A stretch of 59,478 nt of DNA, taken from assembly GCF_030324495.1 (NCBI RefSeq), contig NZ_JACAGN010000006.1:1-59478 (forward strand). The letters run 5' to 3'. The DNA is from Myroides sp. 1354. GTDB lineage: Bacteria; Bacteroidota; Bacteroidia; Flavobacteriales; Flavobacteriaceae. Within the stretch, counting starts at the first letter, position 1. Every line of letters begins with the position of its first letter. A model generated the notes under the pieces. The model was not told the origin of the DNA. It was given only the letters and a program-made list of their open reading frames with translations, and made no database searches. Positions 1-9,229 of the stretch are shown in pieces. The position numbers and the translations under genes are program-made.

Positions 1-1
1 T

Positions 2-1570
2 GATGAAAATAAGCAACCTGTAGTAATTAGCTGGGATGCTTTAGGAAATACAAAAATCAAATCATTTGTAGCAACGGATGAATTCTTAACAATCACCGAT
101 ACAGAGAACAATGTGTTTGCTGTGAAGATGGATGACTTAGGGAAAATCATCGCGAACAACAATGTATTTGTAACTGAACTGGTAGAGAACCAGGAGTTTA
201 TCACTAAGTTAGGAGATAGCAATGAGTTTAAAACAATTATAAAAGGTAATTCAGCAACGTCAACAGTAACATTAACAGATGAAATAGTGAATGCAAAAGC
301 TGTGAAAGCTGGATTTACATTTAATAATGGTAAAGATCTAACTAAAGTTGAATTTGCAGAAACGTTAACTGCAATGGAAAAAGGAGCGGATGCAGCAGGT
401 TTAATTGAGTACTATTTTGTGGATGAAACAGGAAATCATGATGATGTTATAATCCAAGTGACACAAGATATTATCACAGATTTTGCTAAAATTATAAATG
501 ACAATACTGTAAAAACGTTGTTACAGCAGTTCATTTCTTCAGCTACAGGAGATGTTTCTATAGTGAGAGAGAATGGTGATTTAGTTATTAAGACTGCTAC
601 AGATAGTTTCAATTTAACAGAAGAGATAAAAAGTAAAGAAACGAAAACAACACTTACTTCTGTGAAATATCCTGTATTTGTGTATTTAGATGATGTTAAT
701 GGAGAGTTGTTAGAAGTACATGAGGAAATAGAACGTTCTAGTGAGACTTACGTAAGAACATATGATGTAACGAAGTATGTTTATAACAATGAGGCAAATG
801 AGAATGTAGAAATAAAAGGAACTGAGTTATTTGGTGCAATCGGCGGAAATAGTTTAGAGACAATTACCTCATTAACCTTAGAAGAAAATTATGCAGGTTT
901 AGGGAAAGCTTTAGTGTATGAGAACGAGGAAAAATCGAAGAGTCCAATTTACCTAAAGGATATTTTTGATAACTCAGAAACTCTGACAAAATTAGAAATG
1001 AAATTAGATAACCGTGAGTTAGTCTATACAGATGAAGTGAAGAATAAAACAATTCTAGCATTCAATGACATGGTTCAAGAACCTTGGTATACTGGAAGTG
1101 ACGTTCAAGCAACGAAAAATGATCAGGATATCTATACCATGGGGTGGGTAGGAATTGGTTACAAAACAAAATCTACTGCACCAAATGAACGATTACGAGT
1201 GAACGGTAGTATTACAGCAACAAATAGTTATTATGCTGATTATGTATTCGAGAATTATTTTGATGGATATTCTTCACTGAAATATGATTATTCATTTAAT
1301 GATTTGAATACAGTTGACAGCTATATTAAACTAAACAGACATTTACCTGGAATTACACCAATTAGTGAATTGGAAAAAACAGAGTCTGGTTATTCATTTA
1401 ATGTATCCGAATTGTCTATTCAACTATTAGAAAAGACGGAGGAATTGTTCTTACACGTAATTGAGCAGAAGAAAGAGTTAGATCAAAAAGCGGATGAAAT
1501 TCAAGTGCTTAAAAATGAAGTAAGAGATCTAACGGAGCGTTTAGAAGCAATTGAAGCGCTTTTAAAATAA
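2..1570 (+). CDS. Partial repetitive surface protein, tail-fibre-like C-terminus
   Basis: The frame is open from the first bases, so the N-terminus lies left of the window and about 520 residues are visible; the GTG at 113 is internal. The visible part starts with short repeated modules of the type FVTELVENQEFITKL (about 160-220) and a related block near 480-620, a pattern of long Bacteroidota surface proteins. Near 1195-1370 comes a conserved ending (RVNGSITATNSYYADYVF, then HLPGI) seen in many tail-fibre-like or S74-type Bacteroidota proteins, followed by a heptad coiled coil of about 45 residues up to the stop. I infer a trimeric or fibrous cell-surface protein. I see no T9SS sorting domain at its end. 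Another surface-protein gene follows 29 bases downstream in the same direction. Confidence 0.75.
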   Translation, partial: DENKQPVVISWDALGNTKIKSFVATDEFLTITDTENNVFAVKMDDLGKIIANNNVFVTELVENQEFITKLGDSNEFKTIIKGNSATSTVTLTDEIVNAKAVKAGFTFNNGKDLTKVEFAETLTAMEKGADAAGLIEYYFVDETGNHDDVIIQVTQDIITDFAKIINDNTVKTLLQQFISSATGDVSIVRENGDLVIKTATDSFNLTEEIKSKETKTTLTSVKYPVFVYLDDVNGELLEVHEEIERSSETYVRTYDVTKYVYNNEANENVEIKGTELFGAIGGNSLETITSLTLEENYAGLGKALVYENEEKSKSPIYLKDIFDNSETLTKLEMKLDNRELVYTDEVKNKTILAFNDMVQEPWYTGSDVQATKNDQDIYTMGWVGIGYKTKSTAPNERLRVNGSITATNSYYADYVFENYFDGYSSLKYDYSFNDLNTVDSYIKLNRHLPGITPISELEKTESGYSFNVSELSIQLLEKTEELFLHVIEQKKELDQKADEIQVLKNEVRDLTERLEAIEALLK

Positions 1571-1599
1571 TCAATTGTATAAGTCAAAATAGTTTATTG

Positions 1600-4089
1600 A
1601 TGAAAAAATTAAATTTGAAACCTATTCAATATATAGTATGGATAATGGTAGCTATATTTTTTAATATAGCTACTGTATTCGGACAAACTAATCTTCATAC
1701 AACAAAGATTAAGGATGGTTCCGTAGCCAATAGTGCTCAAACGGCAGCGCCGGCGACACTATTGGAATTAGAAAGTTCTACAAAAGGATTTTTATTACCT
1801 CGTATGACAACTGTAGAAAGAAATGCAATTAATATTTCTGATGTTGAGCGTGGTAATGGTTTAGTGATCTACAATACAGATACAGATTGTATTAATTATT
1901 GGAGTAGAGAGGGTAATCGTTGGTTGAGTTTATGTGGAACTCTCCCTCCAGCAATTATAGATATAACAGCTTGTAATCGAATTGTATTAAGTGCATCCGG
2001 ACATGATTATTTAGAGCAAGGGAAATATCTGAAGATTACAGATCTTTTATATGTACAATTAGAGGTTCAAGAAGCCGGATCTTATCATATTACAGCAACT
2101 CCTAACCCGGAAAATGGATATTCATTTAGCAAAAGTGGAACATTTAATGCACCAGGTGTTTATACTGTAGCATTAGAAGGTTTAGGAACACCGTTGTTGG
2201 GAAATGAAACTCCAGGTGATTTGATTACATTCTCTATTAATGGGAAAATAAGTACACAATGTACAAATACTCGTATTCCTGTAAAACCATCAGATCTTAA
2301 TTTTATAATTAAAGAACCGCAGAATGTTACAGCAACTTGGAGTGCCTATATTGGAGTGCCATTAAATGCAAATGACAACAAAGTTACAATGGAAGTTAAT
2401 GTAACTAGAACAGGATTTTGGAGAGTACAAAGTAATACAGTTAATGGAATGTCTTTTAGTGGTTCTGGAGAATTCACTAGAGAAGGAAGTCAAAATATTG
2501 AGGTTGTTGGACAAGGTACTCCCAATGTGTCTACCCTTACTTCAAATCCAAACGTATTTACATTTACTACCAATTCAATTAGCAATACAAACCCTACAAA
2601 TGCAAAAGTCATGGTTAATGTTAAACCAGTAGATTTTGAATTAGTTTGTGATGATACAAATAACAAGATTGAAATTAGAGGGGATTATCAAGAAGATACG
2701 CAACTATCACAAGGAAATTCAATTTTAATTCCAGTTAAAGTTTTAGCTCCTGGGACGACTTCATTAGAGTTAAAAGGACATTTTGTTGTTGGAAATGCAA
2801 CAACTCCAGTTAGTTTCAAAGCGAATAATGTTAATTTATCATTTAATGCAAATAGAAATAATATTCAGTTTGTTACGCTTTATCCAGATGCTGTAAGAAT
2901 ACCAAAAGGGACAACAGCAATTAAATTTACGAATTTAACACCTGGAATATCAGCTATTTGTACAACTTTCCCTGAAATTGAAGTGGAAGTTCAACCAATA
3001 CGTTATAGTGTGTTATGTCATACGGTTCGCGTACAAGGGTCATATTTAGTAGATGCAAATCATGGAGCAGGTAATTATATTGAGCTTCAAGTAAATGTGG
3101 ATTACCCTGGACCATATACAGTTACAACGAATGAAGTAAATGGTGTTAGTTTTGTTGCATCTGGTACTTTTACAGGGCAAGGACAACAAACAATTCGTTT
3201 AATACCAACGGCAAAATATACAGTAGGCGGTAGTTTAAATTATACGATTACAACGAATAGTCAAGCTGGAACAACAACTTGTTCAGCTATGGTAGACGTT
3301 CGCTTTAGAGATATTGTAGTGTTGCGTTTAGGTTTAAATAACTATGGTCCTTCAACATCAAATACGTATGCAGGTGGAGCTATTTTAAATAGTAGAGTAA
3401 ACTTTGGACCAACTGGAAAAGTAAAAGTAAATAGTATTAGAATTTTAGATACTTCTTTGCAAGGAGAGAGTCTGCGTAATTATATTAGTTCAAATAAAGT
3501 AGATATTATTGTCAATGTTATTGGATACAATGCTACTGCTGCAACAAATGATGTGTTATTAGATTTTGTTAGAAATAAGAAAGGAGTATTGATTACTGGA
3601 GATGAAAATACAGTACATACAACAACGAAAAGCTTTATTGAAGCTCTAACATCAAGTAGTGGAATTACGTATAATAGTAGCTTTACAATGGTAAATCCAG
3701 TATTAAGTAGTGCAAATAATGACCCAATTATCAACGGAACTTTTGGAAACTTAAGCGGAAAATATCTTGGTAATGACGCTACGAATGGATGGTATTATAG
3801 CAATTTGCCAAGTAGTATAGTTCCTTTAATTAGCAAACAAAATGATGCTTCTTCTATTTGGGCATTAAAACACAGGGATTTAGGATATGTTTTTGTTGGA
3901 GATGGTGGATGGTTTGTAGGAACAGCAATTAATACAAGTACAAATGTTTGGCCTTCAAGATATTTGGCAGATGGGACTCCTAAAGCCAAACCATATTATC
4001 AAGGAACCGAAGTGTATAATAGTGTGTTATATGCAAATGTTATGGCTTGGGCCATCGAATATGTAAAAGAAAATAAACACACAGACTAA
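1600..4089 (+). CDS. Exported multi-domain surface protein with C-terminal amidotransferase-like (ThuA-type) domain
   Basis: An 829-residue protein with a signal peptide (about 1-29, ending VFGQ). Residues about 45-115 hold a flavobacterial surface motif (LLELESSTKGFLLPRM, GLVIYNTDTDC, W.SLCG). Four similar beta-sandwich-like modules of about 110 residues follow (about 125-570), each opening with a conserved Cys and containing a GxxFxxSGxFxxxG core. The last 250 residues resemble a class I glutamine-amidotransferase/ThuA fold: DIIVNVIGYN, a GVLITGDENTVH strand-turn and VLYANVMAWAIEYVKE at the end. I see no convincing Cys-His-Glu triad, so a binding role is as likely as an enzymatic one. The preceding in-frame TTG (1597) is a weaker start than the ATG at 1600. 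It is paralogous to the next gene and ends at a strong terminator. Substrate unknown. Confidence 0.8.
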   Translation: MKKLNLKPIQYIVWIMVAIFFNIATVFGQTNLHTTKIKDGSVANSAQTAAPATLLELESSTKGFLLPRMTTVERNAINISDVERGNGLVIYNTDTDCINYWSREGNRWLSLCGTLPPAIIDITACNRIVLSASGHDYLEQGKYLKITDLLYVQLEVQEAGSYHITATPNPENGYSFSKSGTFNAPGVYTVALEGLGTPLLGNETPGDLITFSINGKISTQCTNTRIPVKPSDLNFIIKEPQNVTATWSAYIGVPLNANDNKVTMEVNVTRTGFWRVQSNTVNGMSFSGSGEFTREGSQNIEVVGQGTPNVSTLTSNPNVFTFTTNSISNTNPTNAKVMVNVKPVDFELVCDDTNNKIEIRGDYQEDTQLSQGNSILIPVKVLAPGTTSLELKGHFVVGNATTPVSFKANNVNLSFNANRNNIQFVTLYPDAVRIPKGTTAIKFTNLTPGISAICTTFPEIEVEVQPIRYSVLCHTVRVQGSYLVDANHGAGNYIELQVNVDYPGPYTVTTNEVNGVSFVASGTFTGQGQQTIRLIPTAKYTVGGSLNYTITTNSQAGTTTCSAMVDVRFRDIVVLRLGLNNYGPSTSNTYAGGAILNSRVNFGPTGKVKVNSIRILDTSLQGESLRNYISSNKVDIIVNVIGYNATAATNDVLLDFVRNKKGVLITGDENTVHTTTKSFIEALTSSSGITYNSSFTMVNPVLSSANNDPIINGTFGNLSGKYLGNDATNGWYYSNLPSSIVPLISKQNDASSIWALKHRDLGYVFVGDGGWFVGTAINTSTNVWPSRYLADGTPKAKPYYQGTEVYNSVLYANVMAWAIEYVKENKHTD

Positions 4090-4094
4090 TTAAA

Positions 4095-4130
4095 AAGAAG
4101 CTGAAACCAAATCAAGTGTTTCAGCTTCTT
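4095..4130 (+). terminator. Rho-independent terminator after the first amidotransferase-like surface gene
   Basis: A perfect 13-bp stem (4095-4107 with 4118-4130) with a 10-base loop lies 5 bases after the stop codon. The 3' arm ends in CTTCTT rather than a long T run. Confidence 0.75.
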
Positions 4131-4143
4131 AAATCTAAAAATA

Positions 4144-6891
4144 ATGCATATGAATTTTGAAATGAAACCATATAAAATAGTGTATTATACACTACTCGCT
4201 GTCTTTTTTAGTATGACAATTGGTTATGCTCAAAATCCAACAAACAAAAGAGGAATGAAACTTGAAGACAATTCTGTGAGTTTCCCTTCAAATGAAATGC
4301 TTCCTTTTAGTATTTTGGATTTAAGTTCAGCAGAACGAGGTTTTCTCTTGCCTAAATTAACAACTGAACAGAGGAGAAATATTCCTAAAGCAGATTTGCA
4401 ACAAGGTTTAATGATTTATAATACAACCATTGATTGTATGGAATTTTATAATCAGACAAGAGATCGATGGTTGAATTTATGTGGAGAAATTGAACTAGCA
4501 ACATTTGTAATTCAAGATAGTAAATGTTCAAAAATTCAAATTGAAGGAAATTATTTTGAGGGTGTTTTCTTAAGAGAAAGAACGAATGTGATTTTCTTAG
4601 AAGTCAATGTATCTACGCCAGGAACTTATCAAGTAGAAGCAACGGCATATAATGGAGGCAATCCTAATGGGTACGCTTTTCAAGGAGCGGGAATCTTTCC
4701 CGAAGCAGGAAATTACCACATTGTACTAAGAGGTACAGGTACTCCTATACAAGGGTATGTGAGAGATGGAAATGGAGCTCCAACAAGTCAAGGAGATACA
4801 ATAAAATTTATTTTAAATGGAAAAGAATCTAGTTGTATTATCTACAATTTTGTAGAAAAGGAATCATTGAAATATAAAATTAATAGAATTGATCCAGTAG
4901 GTAAATTTTATACTGGAGTGCCATTAACAAATGCTAAAAGTGGAGATTTAGAAGCAACACTTGTTGATATAACAATGGGTGGAACTGTAGAGATTCACAC
5001 AGTAGATAATAATGGTATTAGCTTCTCAGGAAGACATACTTTGTCTAATGCTGAAATTGCTTCAAGAACTGCTAAAGTTGTTCTTCGTGGAGAAGGTACT
5101 CCTGCAATACCAAAAGATACACCTTTAAACTTTTTTACGAATTCACATGTTCAAGTTGAAATAGGACAGCCTGCTGAGTTTTTCCCTTATACAGTGGGAA
5201 TAGAACCATTATACGTGAATTTTCTATGTAATAATGCAGCTTATCCGATTAGCCATGAAGGTGTTTTTGAATATAATACTGTTTTAACAGAGGCAAATAA
5301 AATCCATGTTCCTATAAAAGTAGTAGCTACGGGGCGTGGTGAAGTGGTAGGAACGGTGGAAATCACAGGTACAGGATATGGTCAACAAACAGAAAAAATA
5401 GAATTTACTTCTGGAAAAATAGATTTTGAATTTAATAATCTAAGAGATGATGTTCAAAATGTAGTGTTGAAGCCAAAATGGGGTACAGGAAAACCAACAG
5501 TGGGAAATAAAGACATTGTTGTGAAATTAAAATTAACTTCAAGAGGTGCTCATGAGTATGACCCATCTTACCCAATTGAAGAAAGTATTGTAAACGGTTG
5601 TGATTACAATATTCCAGTTATTGGAGCACCTGTAATTTATGAGTTGAGAGATGTTCGACTATTTAGTAGATTTAGATCAATTACACAATCAGGTAATCCA
5701 TATTACATTACACCAAAAACAAAAATGCCTGATGAGGGAAGTAATGAGTTTGTACTATATGTAACCCTAGTTCCTCAAACGGCAGGTGAATATGAAATTA
5801 AAACGAATACACTAAACGGAGTATATTTTTATGGAAAAGGAATTATTGAAGAGAGTGATGTTACTAGAAGATCAAAGGAAATTATATTAAAAGCTTATGG
5901 TAAGTCAGATAGAGATTTGCCTCGAGCACAGGCTTTGTATACATTGACAGGAAATAGTGAAGTTCCACAAAGTACACCAGCACGTGTTTATGTAGATTAT
6001 GTATATCGTCCAATGAAGATGTATTCTATAGGTGGAAGTAGTGAATCTTGGCATCCAGGTGGAAATAATGGTTGGAGTTTCTCTGGAGGTCCTCGATTAG
6101 TTCGATCACTTGACAACTTCTCTTGGAATGGAGTAGTTAGAATTGATAAATTGGATATAATTGGGATAGCAAGTGCTCAATCAAGTAGTTATATTAACAC
6201 TTCTGTAGATATGTCAAATACTTCAAATGCATCAACATTCAGAAGTAGATTAAATCAGGCAGATATGGTATTTATTGGAGGATATAATGCTGCAAACTTT
6301 GCGAAACAAGACACCCAATTATCCTTTTTAGCAGATTATGTAAAACGCGAAAATGGAGTATTGATGTATGGAGAAGGGAATGATGTGCATATGAGAAGTT
6401 TCTTCCAAAAATTAGGCTATAATATTTCAACTCAGGATTATTCTAGATCTGCAGTTAGTAGAGTCGTATCTTATCCAGGAACAGCAAACCCATTAATTTT
6501 AGGGAATAACTATTCTTATTTTGGAAGTACTTATCAAAATATTTCTTTACCAGGACGCAATATTAGAAGTGGAGGTTCAGCTTCGACATTTAGTATTACC
6601 AATTTGCCTAGTGATTTTGAAACTATTGCCTATAACGGAAGTAGCAATTTAAGTTTTGCATATGTACACAAAACATTAGGATTTGTTGGAGTAAATAACT
6701 CCGTTTTCATGGGGGGATATGTAACAACTGCAGGAGCAACTAATACAAAAGCGGATAATTATCCGATGAACTCAACAACGAATGGTACACCTTTAGTAGG
6801 AAATGATACCTATAATTCTTGGTTCTTACTGAATCTTGTGCATTGGGCTATTGACTACGCACAGGAACATCAACCAAACGTAGTGAAATAG
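4144..6891 (+). CDS. Exported multi-domain surface protein with C-terminal amidotransferase-like domain, paralogue of the 1600-4089 gene
   Basis: A 915-residue protein with the same layout as its upstream neighbour: signal peptide (about 1-30, ending GYAQ; ATGs at 4150 and 4162 are alternative starts), the N-terminal motif with SILDLSSAERGFLLPKL and MIYNTTIDCMEFYNQ, then repeated beta-rich modules of about 110-120 residues. It closes with a ThuA-like domain over about 240 residues (ADMVFIGGYNAANF, GVLMYGEGNDVHMRSFF, LLNLVHWAIDYAQEH). Similarity to the neighbour runs over the whole length but is moderate, so the duplication is old. No type IX sorting domain is evident at the C-terminus. The two genes are separated by a terminator and each has its own 5' region. 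Function unknown; probably cell-surface or secreted. Confidence 0.8.
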   Translation: MHMNFEMKPYKIVYYTLLAVFFSMTIGYAQNPTNKRGMKLEDNSVSFPSNEMLPFSILDLSSAERGFLLPKLTTEQRRNIPKADLQQGLMIYNTTIDCMEFYNQTRDRWLNLCGEIELATFVIQDSKCSKIQIEGNYFEGVFLRERTNVIFLEVNVSTPGTYQVEATAYNGGNPNGYAFQGAGIFPEAGNYHIVLRGTGTPIQGYVRDGNGAPTSQGDTIKFILNGKESSCIIYNFVEKESLKYKINRIDPVGKFYTGVPLTNAKSGDLEATLVDITMGGTVEIHTVDNNGISFSGRHTLSNAEIASRTAKVVLRGEGTPAIPKDTPLNFFTNSHVQVEIGQPAEFFPYTVGIEPLYVNFLCNNAAYPISHEGVFEYNTVLTEANKIHVPIKVVATGRGEVVGTVEITGTGYGQQTEKIEFTSGKIDFEFNNLRDDVQNVVLKPKWGTGKPTVGNKDIVVKLKLTSRGAHEYDPSYPIEESIVNGCDYNIPVIGAPVIYELRDVRLFSRFRSITQSGNPYYITPKTKMPDEGSNEFVLYVTLVPQTAGEYEIKTNTLNGVYFYGKGIIEESDVTRRSKEIILKAYGKSDRDLPRAQALYTLTGNSEVPQSTPARVYVDYVYRPMKMYSIGGSSESWHPGGNNGWSFSGGPRLVRSLDNFSWNGVVRIDKLDIIGIASAQSSSYINTSVDMSNTSNASTFRSRLNQADMVFIGGYNAANFAKQDTQLSFLADYVKRENGVLMYGEGNDVHMRSFFQKLGYNISTQDYSRSAVSRVVSYPGTANPLILGNNYSYFGSTYQNISLPGRNIRSGGSASTFSITNLPSDFETIAYNGSSNLSFAYVHKTLGFVGVNNSVFMGGYVTTAGATNTKADNYPMNSTTNGTPLVGNDTYNSWFLLNLVHWAIDYAQEHQPNVVK

Positions 6892-6913
6892 TAAGAAATG
6901 TAAACTAAGGGAT

Positions 6914-6942
6914 CCGAATGTTTTTAAATCATTCGGTTTTTC
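6914..6942 (+). terminator. Terminator after the second amidotransferase-like surface gene
   Basis: The 7-bp stem CCGAATG/CATTCGG (6914-6920 with 6930-6936) is followed by TTTTTCC. Confidence 0.8.
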
Positions 6943-6962
6943 CTTTCACTTAAGTAAGAGAT

Positions 6963-8273
6963 ATGATGAAGAAAATAATATATACAATATTGCTATTTGG
7001 GTATGGTAACATTTTGCTTTATGCTCAAGAAGTAGAAAATAAAATTGTCAATGAAGGAGAACTTTCTGTATCTCCAGAAGGTTTAGTTTCCTTTGAAAGA
7101 ACCTTTGAAAATCAAGTATCTGGAGATGTCACGAATGACGGCACTGTGCTATACTATCATGACTTTATCAATGATGGAGGATACAGTTCGACTGAAGGTA
7201 GGACTACCTCAACTACGATTTTCACAGTTGAGGGTATGCCGACAACAGCGAAACAAATCAAGGGAAATGAGATAGCCTCCTTTTACAATGTGATTTTTGA
7301 TAGCCCAGTGAGTAAAGTAGCCTTTGATTTAAAGAACAATATTGATGCTTCTGGTTTGGTTGATTTTCAGCAAGGAATCATTTTAGTTGATTCAACCTAT
7401 AACCCAATTACGAAGGTTTCCCATGGGATGTTTACCTTTAAAAAAGGAGCTAAAGCTCAAGCTATGGGAGATGCATCTCATATTCAAGGAGCGGTGGAAA
7501 AGATTGGAAATGAGGTTTTTATATATCCAATAGGGGGTGGCGAACGATACCGTCCCGCTCGAATTTCAGCTTCTAAAGCTGAGGGAGATATTTTCGTAGG
7601 TCAATATGTTTATAAGGATGCAGCTTTTTTCGCCTCTCGTCCCAACAAAGTTGGAGTAATCAAGGCAATCAATGACCAAGAATATTGGATTGTTGATAAA
7701 GGGTCTGATAAGCAAAGTGATGTGTTATTGACACTAACTTGGGATGAGTCAACTACTGCACCTGAAGTTTTAACCAATCCAGAAGAAGAATTACACATTG
7801 TTCGCTGGGATGCCAAGCAGCAGCTATGGGTTGATGAAGGTGGTGTAGTAGATATGTCTACTAAAGAAGTGACGACTATTGGAATAGTAAAAGGATATGG
7901 GGTTTTCACCTTGGGTACAGTTAAAAAGGACTGGATTCTAGATGGTGATATTGTAATCTATAACCTGGTTACTCCTGATGGAGATGGGAAGAACGATTAC
8001 TTTATCATTGACAACATCAAGAACTATCCGAACAACAAAGTTGAGATTTTCAACCGTTGGGGCGCTCGTGTCTATGAAACAACAAACTACGATCCTTATG
8101 GTGATGGAAGCACCAATGTTTTTAAAGGTTATTCAGAAGGAAAGGTTACAGTTGACAAGGGAATGAAACTTCCAAGTGGGACGTATTATTACGTCATCAC
8201 TTATGAGTATACTGATGCCAATGGGAGTCGCATGATTAAAAAGGCGGCCAACTTACACCTTGAAACCAATTAA
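6963..8273 (+). CDS. Surface protein with gliding-motility-associated C-terminal (type B T9SS sorting) domain, copy A
   Basis: A 436-residue protein with a signal peptide (about 1-21, ending LYAQ). The body is beta-rich with no recognised enzyme motif. The last ~95 residues are a gliding-motility-associated C-terminal (CHU_C-type) domain: VIYNLVTPDGDGKNDYF, then VEIFNRWGARVYE and LPSGTYYYVITYEY, ending with a basic-hydrophobic tail. Family knowledge says such domains send proteins across the outer membrane by T9SS with an SprF-like partner, and the next gene, 2 bases downstream, encodes exactly that. The start may be 6963 or the adjacent ATG at 6966. It is closely similar throughout to the product of 11455-12762 but uses more G/C at third positions. 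Ligand or attachment role unknown. Confidence 0.88.
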   Translation: MMKKIIYTILLFGYGNILLYAQEVENKIVNEGELSVSPEGLVSFERTFENQVSGDVTNDGTVLYYHDFINDGGYSSTEGRTTSTTIFTVEGMPTTAKQIKGNEIASFYNVIFDSPVSKVAFDLKNNIDASGLVDFQQGIILVDSTYNPITKVSHGMFTFKKGAKAQAMGDASHIQGAVEKIGNEVFIYPIGGGERYRPARISASKAEGDIFVGQYVYKDAAFFASRPNKVGVIKAINDQEYWIVDKGSDKQSDVLLTLTWDESTTAPEVLTNPEEELHIVRWDAKQQLWVDEGGVVDMSTKEVTTIGIVKGYGVFTLGTVKKDWILDGDIVIYNLVTPDGDGKNDYFIIDNIKNYPNNKVEIFNRWGARVYETTNYDPYGDGSTNVFKGYSEGKVTVDKGMKLPSGTYYYVITYEYTDANGSRMIKKAANLHLETN

Positions 8274-8275
8274 AA

Positions 8276-9217
8276 ATGCAAGTAATGAAAAGAAAAATCA
8301 CAATAAAGCAGGTATTGATGTACGGTTTAGGCTTGTTGAGTATGCACCAAGCTTTTTCACAACAAGATCCTCAATATACGCAATACATGTATAATCCCGC
8401 AGTGATAAACCCTGCCTATGCAGGTAGTGTGAATAATTTACAGATTTTTGGTTTGTATCGCACCCAATGGGTTGGGCTCGAAGGGGCTCCAAAAACAGCC
8501 TACCTTTCAGCGACAACCCCACTTACGGATAATGGATTGGGATTGGGTGTTCACTTTAAGAACGACCACTTAGGGGTGATGGATGAAAACAGTTTATCTA
8601 TTGATTTGGCTTACTCTGTAGACTTAAACCATCAGTATAAGTTGTCTTTTGGACTAAAGGGAGCAGGATCTCTCTTAGATGTGGATTATGATAAGTTGTA
8701 TATCTATGACAGTACAGATCCGATTTCAGAAAGCAATATAAAAAATAAGTTTTCAGGAAACGTAGGGGCAGGGGTTTACCTTTATTCGGATAAAGCTTAT
8801 GTTGGACTTTCCGTACCGATGATTCTCTCTAGCAACATCTACAACGCCAATGATTACAAAGTCATGAAAGAGAAAACTCATTTTTATGTGATGGGAGGGT
8901 ATGTCTTTGATATCAATCGCGATATTCAATTTAAACCAGCGACCTTAGTAAAAGTGATGACAGGAGCTCCTTTGCAGGTTGATGTAACGGCTAACTTCTT
9001 GTTCTATAATAGATTTACTCTAGGGGCTGCCTATCGTTGGGATGCATCTGTTAGCGGACTCGCTGGATTTCAAATCACGGATGGATTATTTGTTGGGTAT
9101 ACGTATGATGCGGATACCAGTAAATTATCGAAGTACAATTCTGGATCGCATGAGATCTTCATGAAGTTTGAATTATTTAATAACAACAGGAGAAAAGTCG
9201 CCCCACGATTTTTCTAA
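8276..9217 (+). CDS. PorP/SprF family type IX secretion outer-membrane protein, copy A
   Basis: A 313-residue protein with a signal peptide ending in FSQ, followed by the family hallmark QQDPQYTQYMYNPAVINPAY, then alternating beta-strand segments (GVHFKNDHLG, NKFSGNVGAGVYLY, GAAYRWDASVSGLAGFQI) and the end RRKVAPRFF. SprF is known to help export and anchor the SprB adhesin in Flavobacterium johnsoniae, and PorP is part of the T9SS of Porphyromonas. The gene lies 2 bases after its presumed substrate and 12 bases before an OmpA-family gene, which suggests a three-gene operon. The ATG at 8285 is an alternative start and would give a more typical signal peptide. Confidence 0.92.
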   Translation: MQVMKRKITIKQVLMYGLGLLSMHQAFSQQDPQYTQYMYNPAVINPAYAGSVNNLQIFGLYRTQWVGLEGAPKTAYLSATTPLTDNGLGLGVHFKNDHLGVMDENSLSIDLAYSVDLNHQYKLSFGLKGAGSLLDVDYDKLYIYDSTDPISESNIKNKFSGNVGAGVYLYSDKAYVGLSVPMILSSNIYNANDYKVMKEKTHFYVMGGYVFDINRDIQFKPATLVKVMTGAPLQVDVTANFLFYNRFTLGAAYRWDASVSGLAGFQITDGLFVGYTYDADTSKLSKYNSGSHEIFMKFELFNNNRRKVAPRFF

Positions 9218-9229
9218 AGACCAGCTTAT

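Noticed and set aside
3480..3989. Minus-strand frames within the first amidotransferase-like gene
   Set aside because: They are shadows of the + strand coding sequence.
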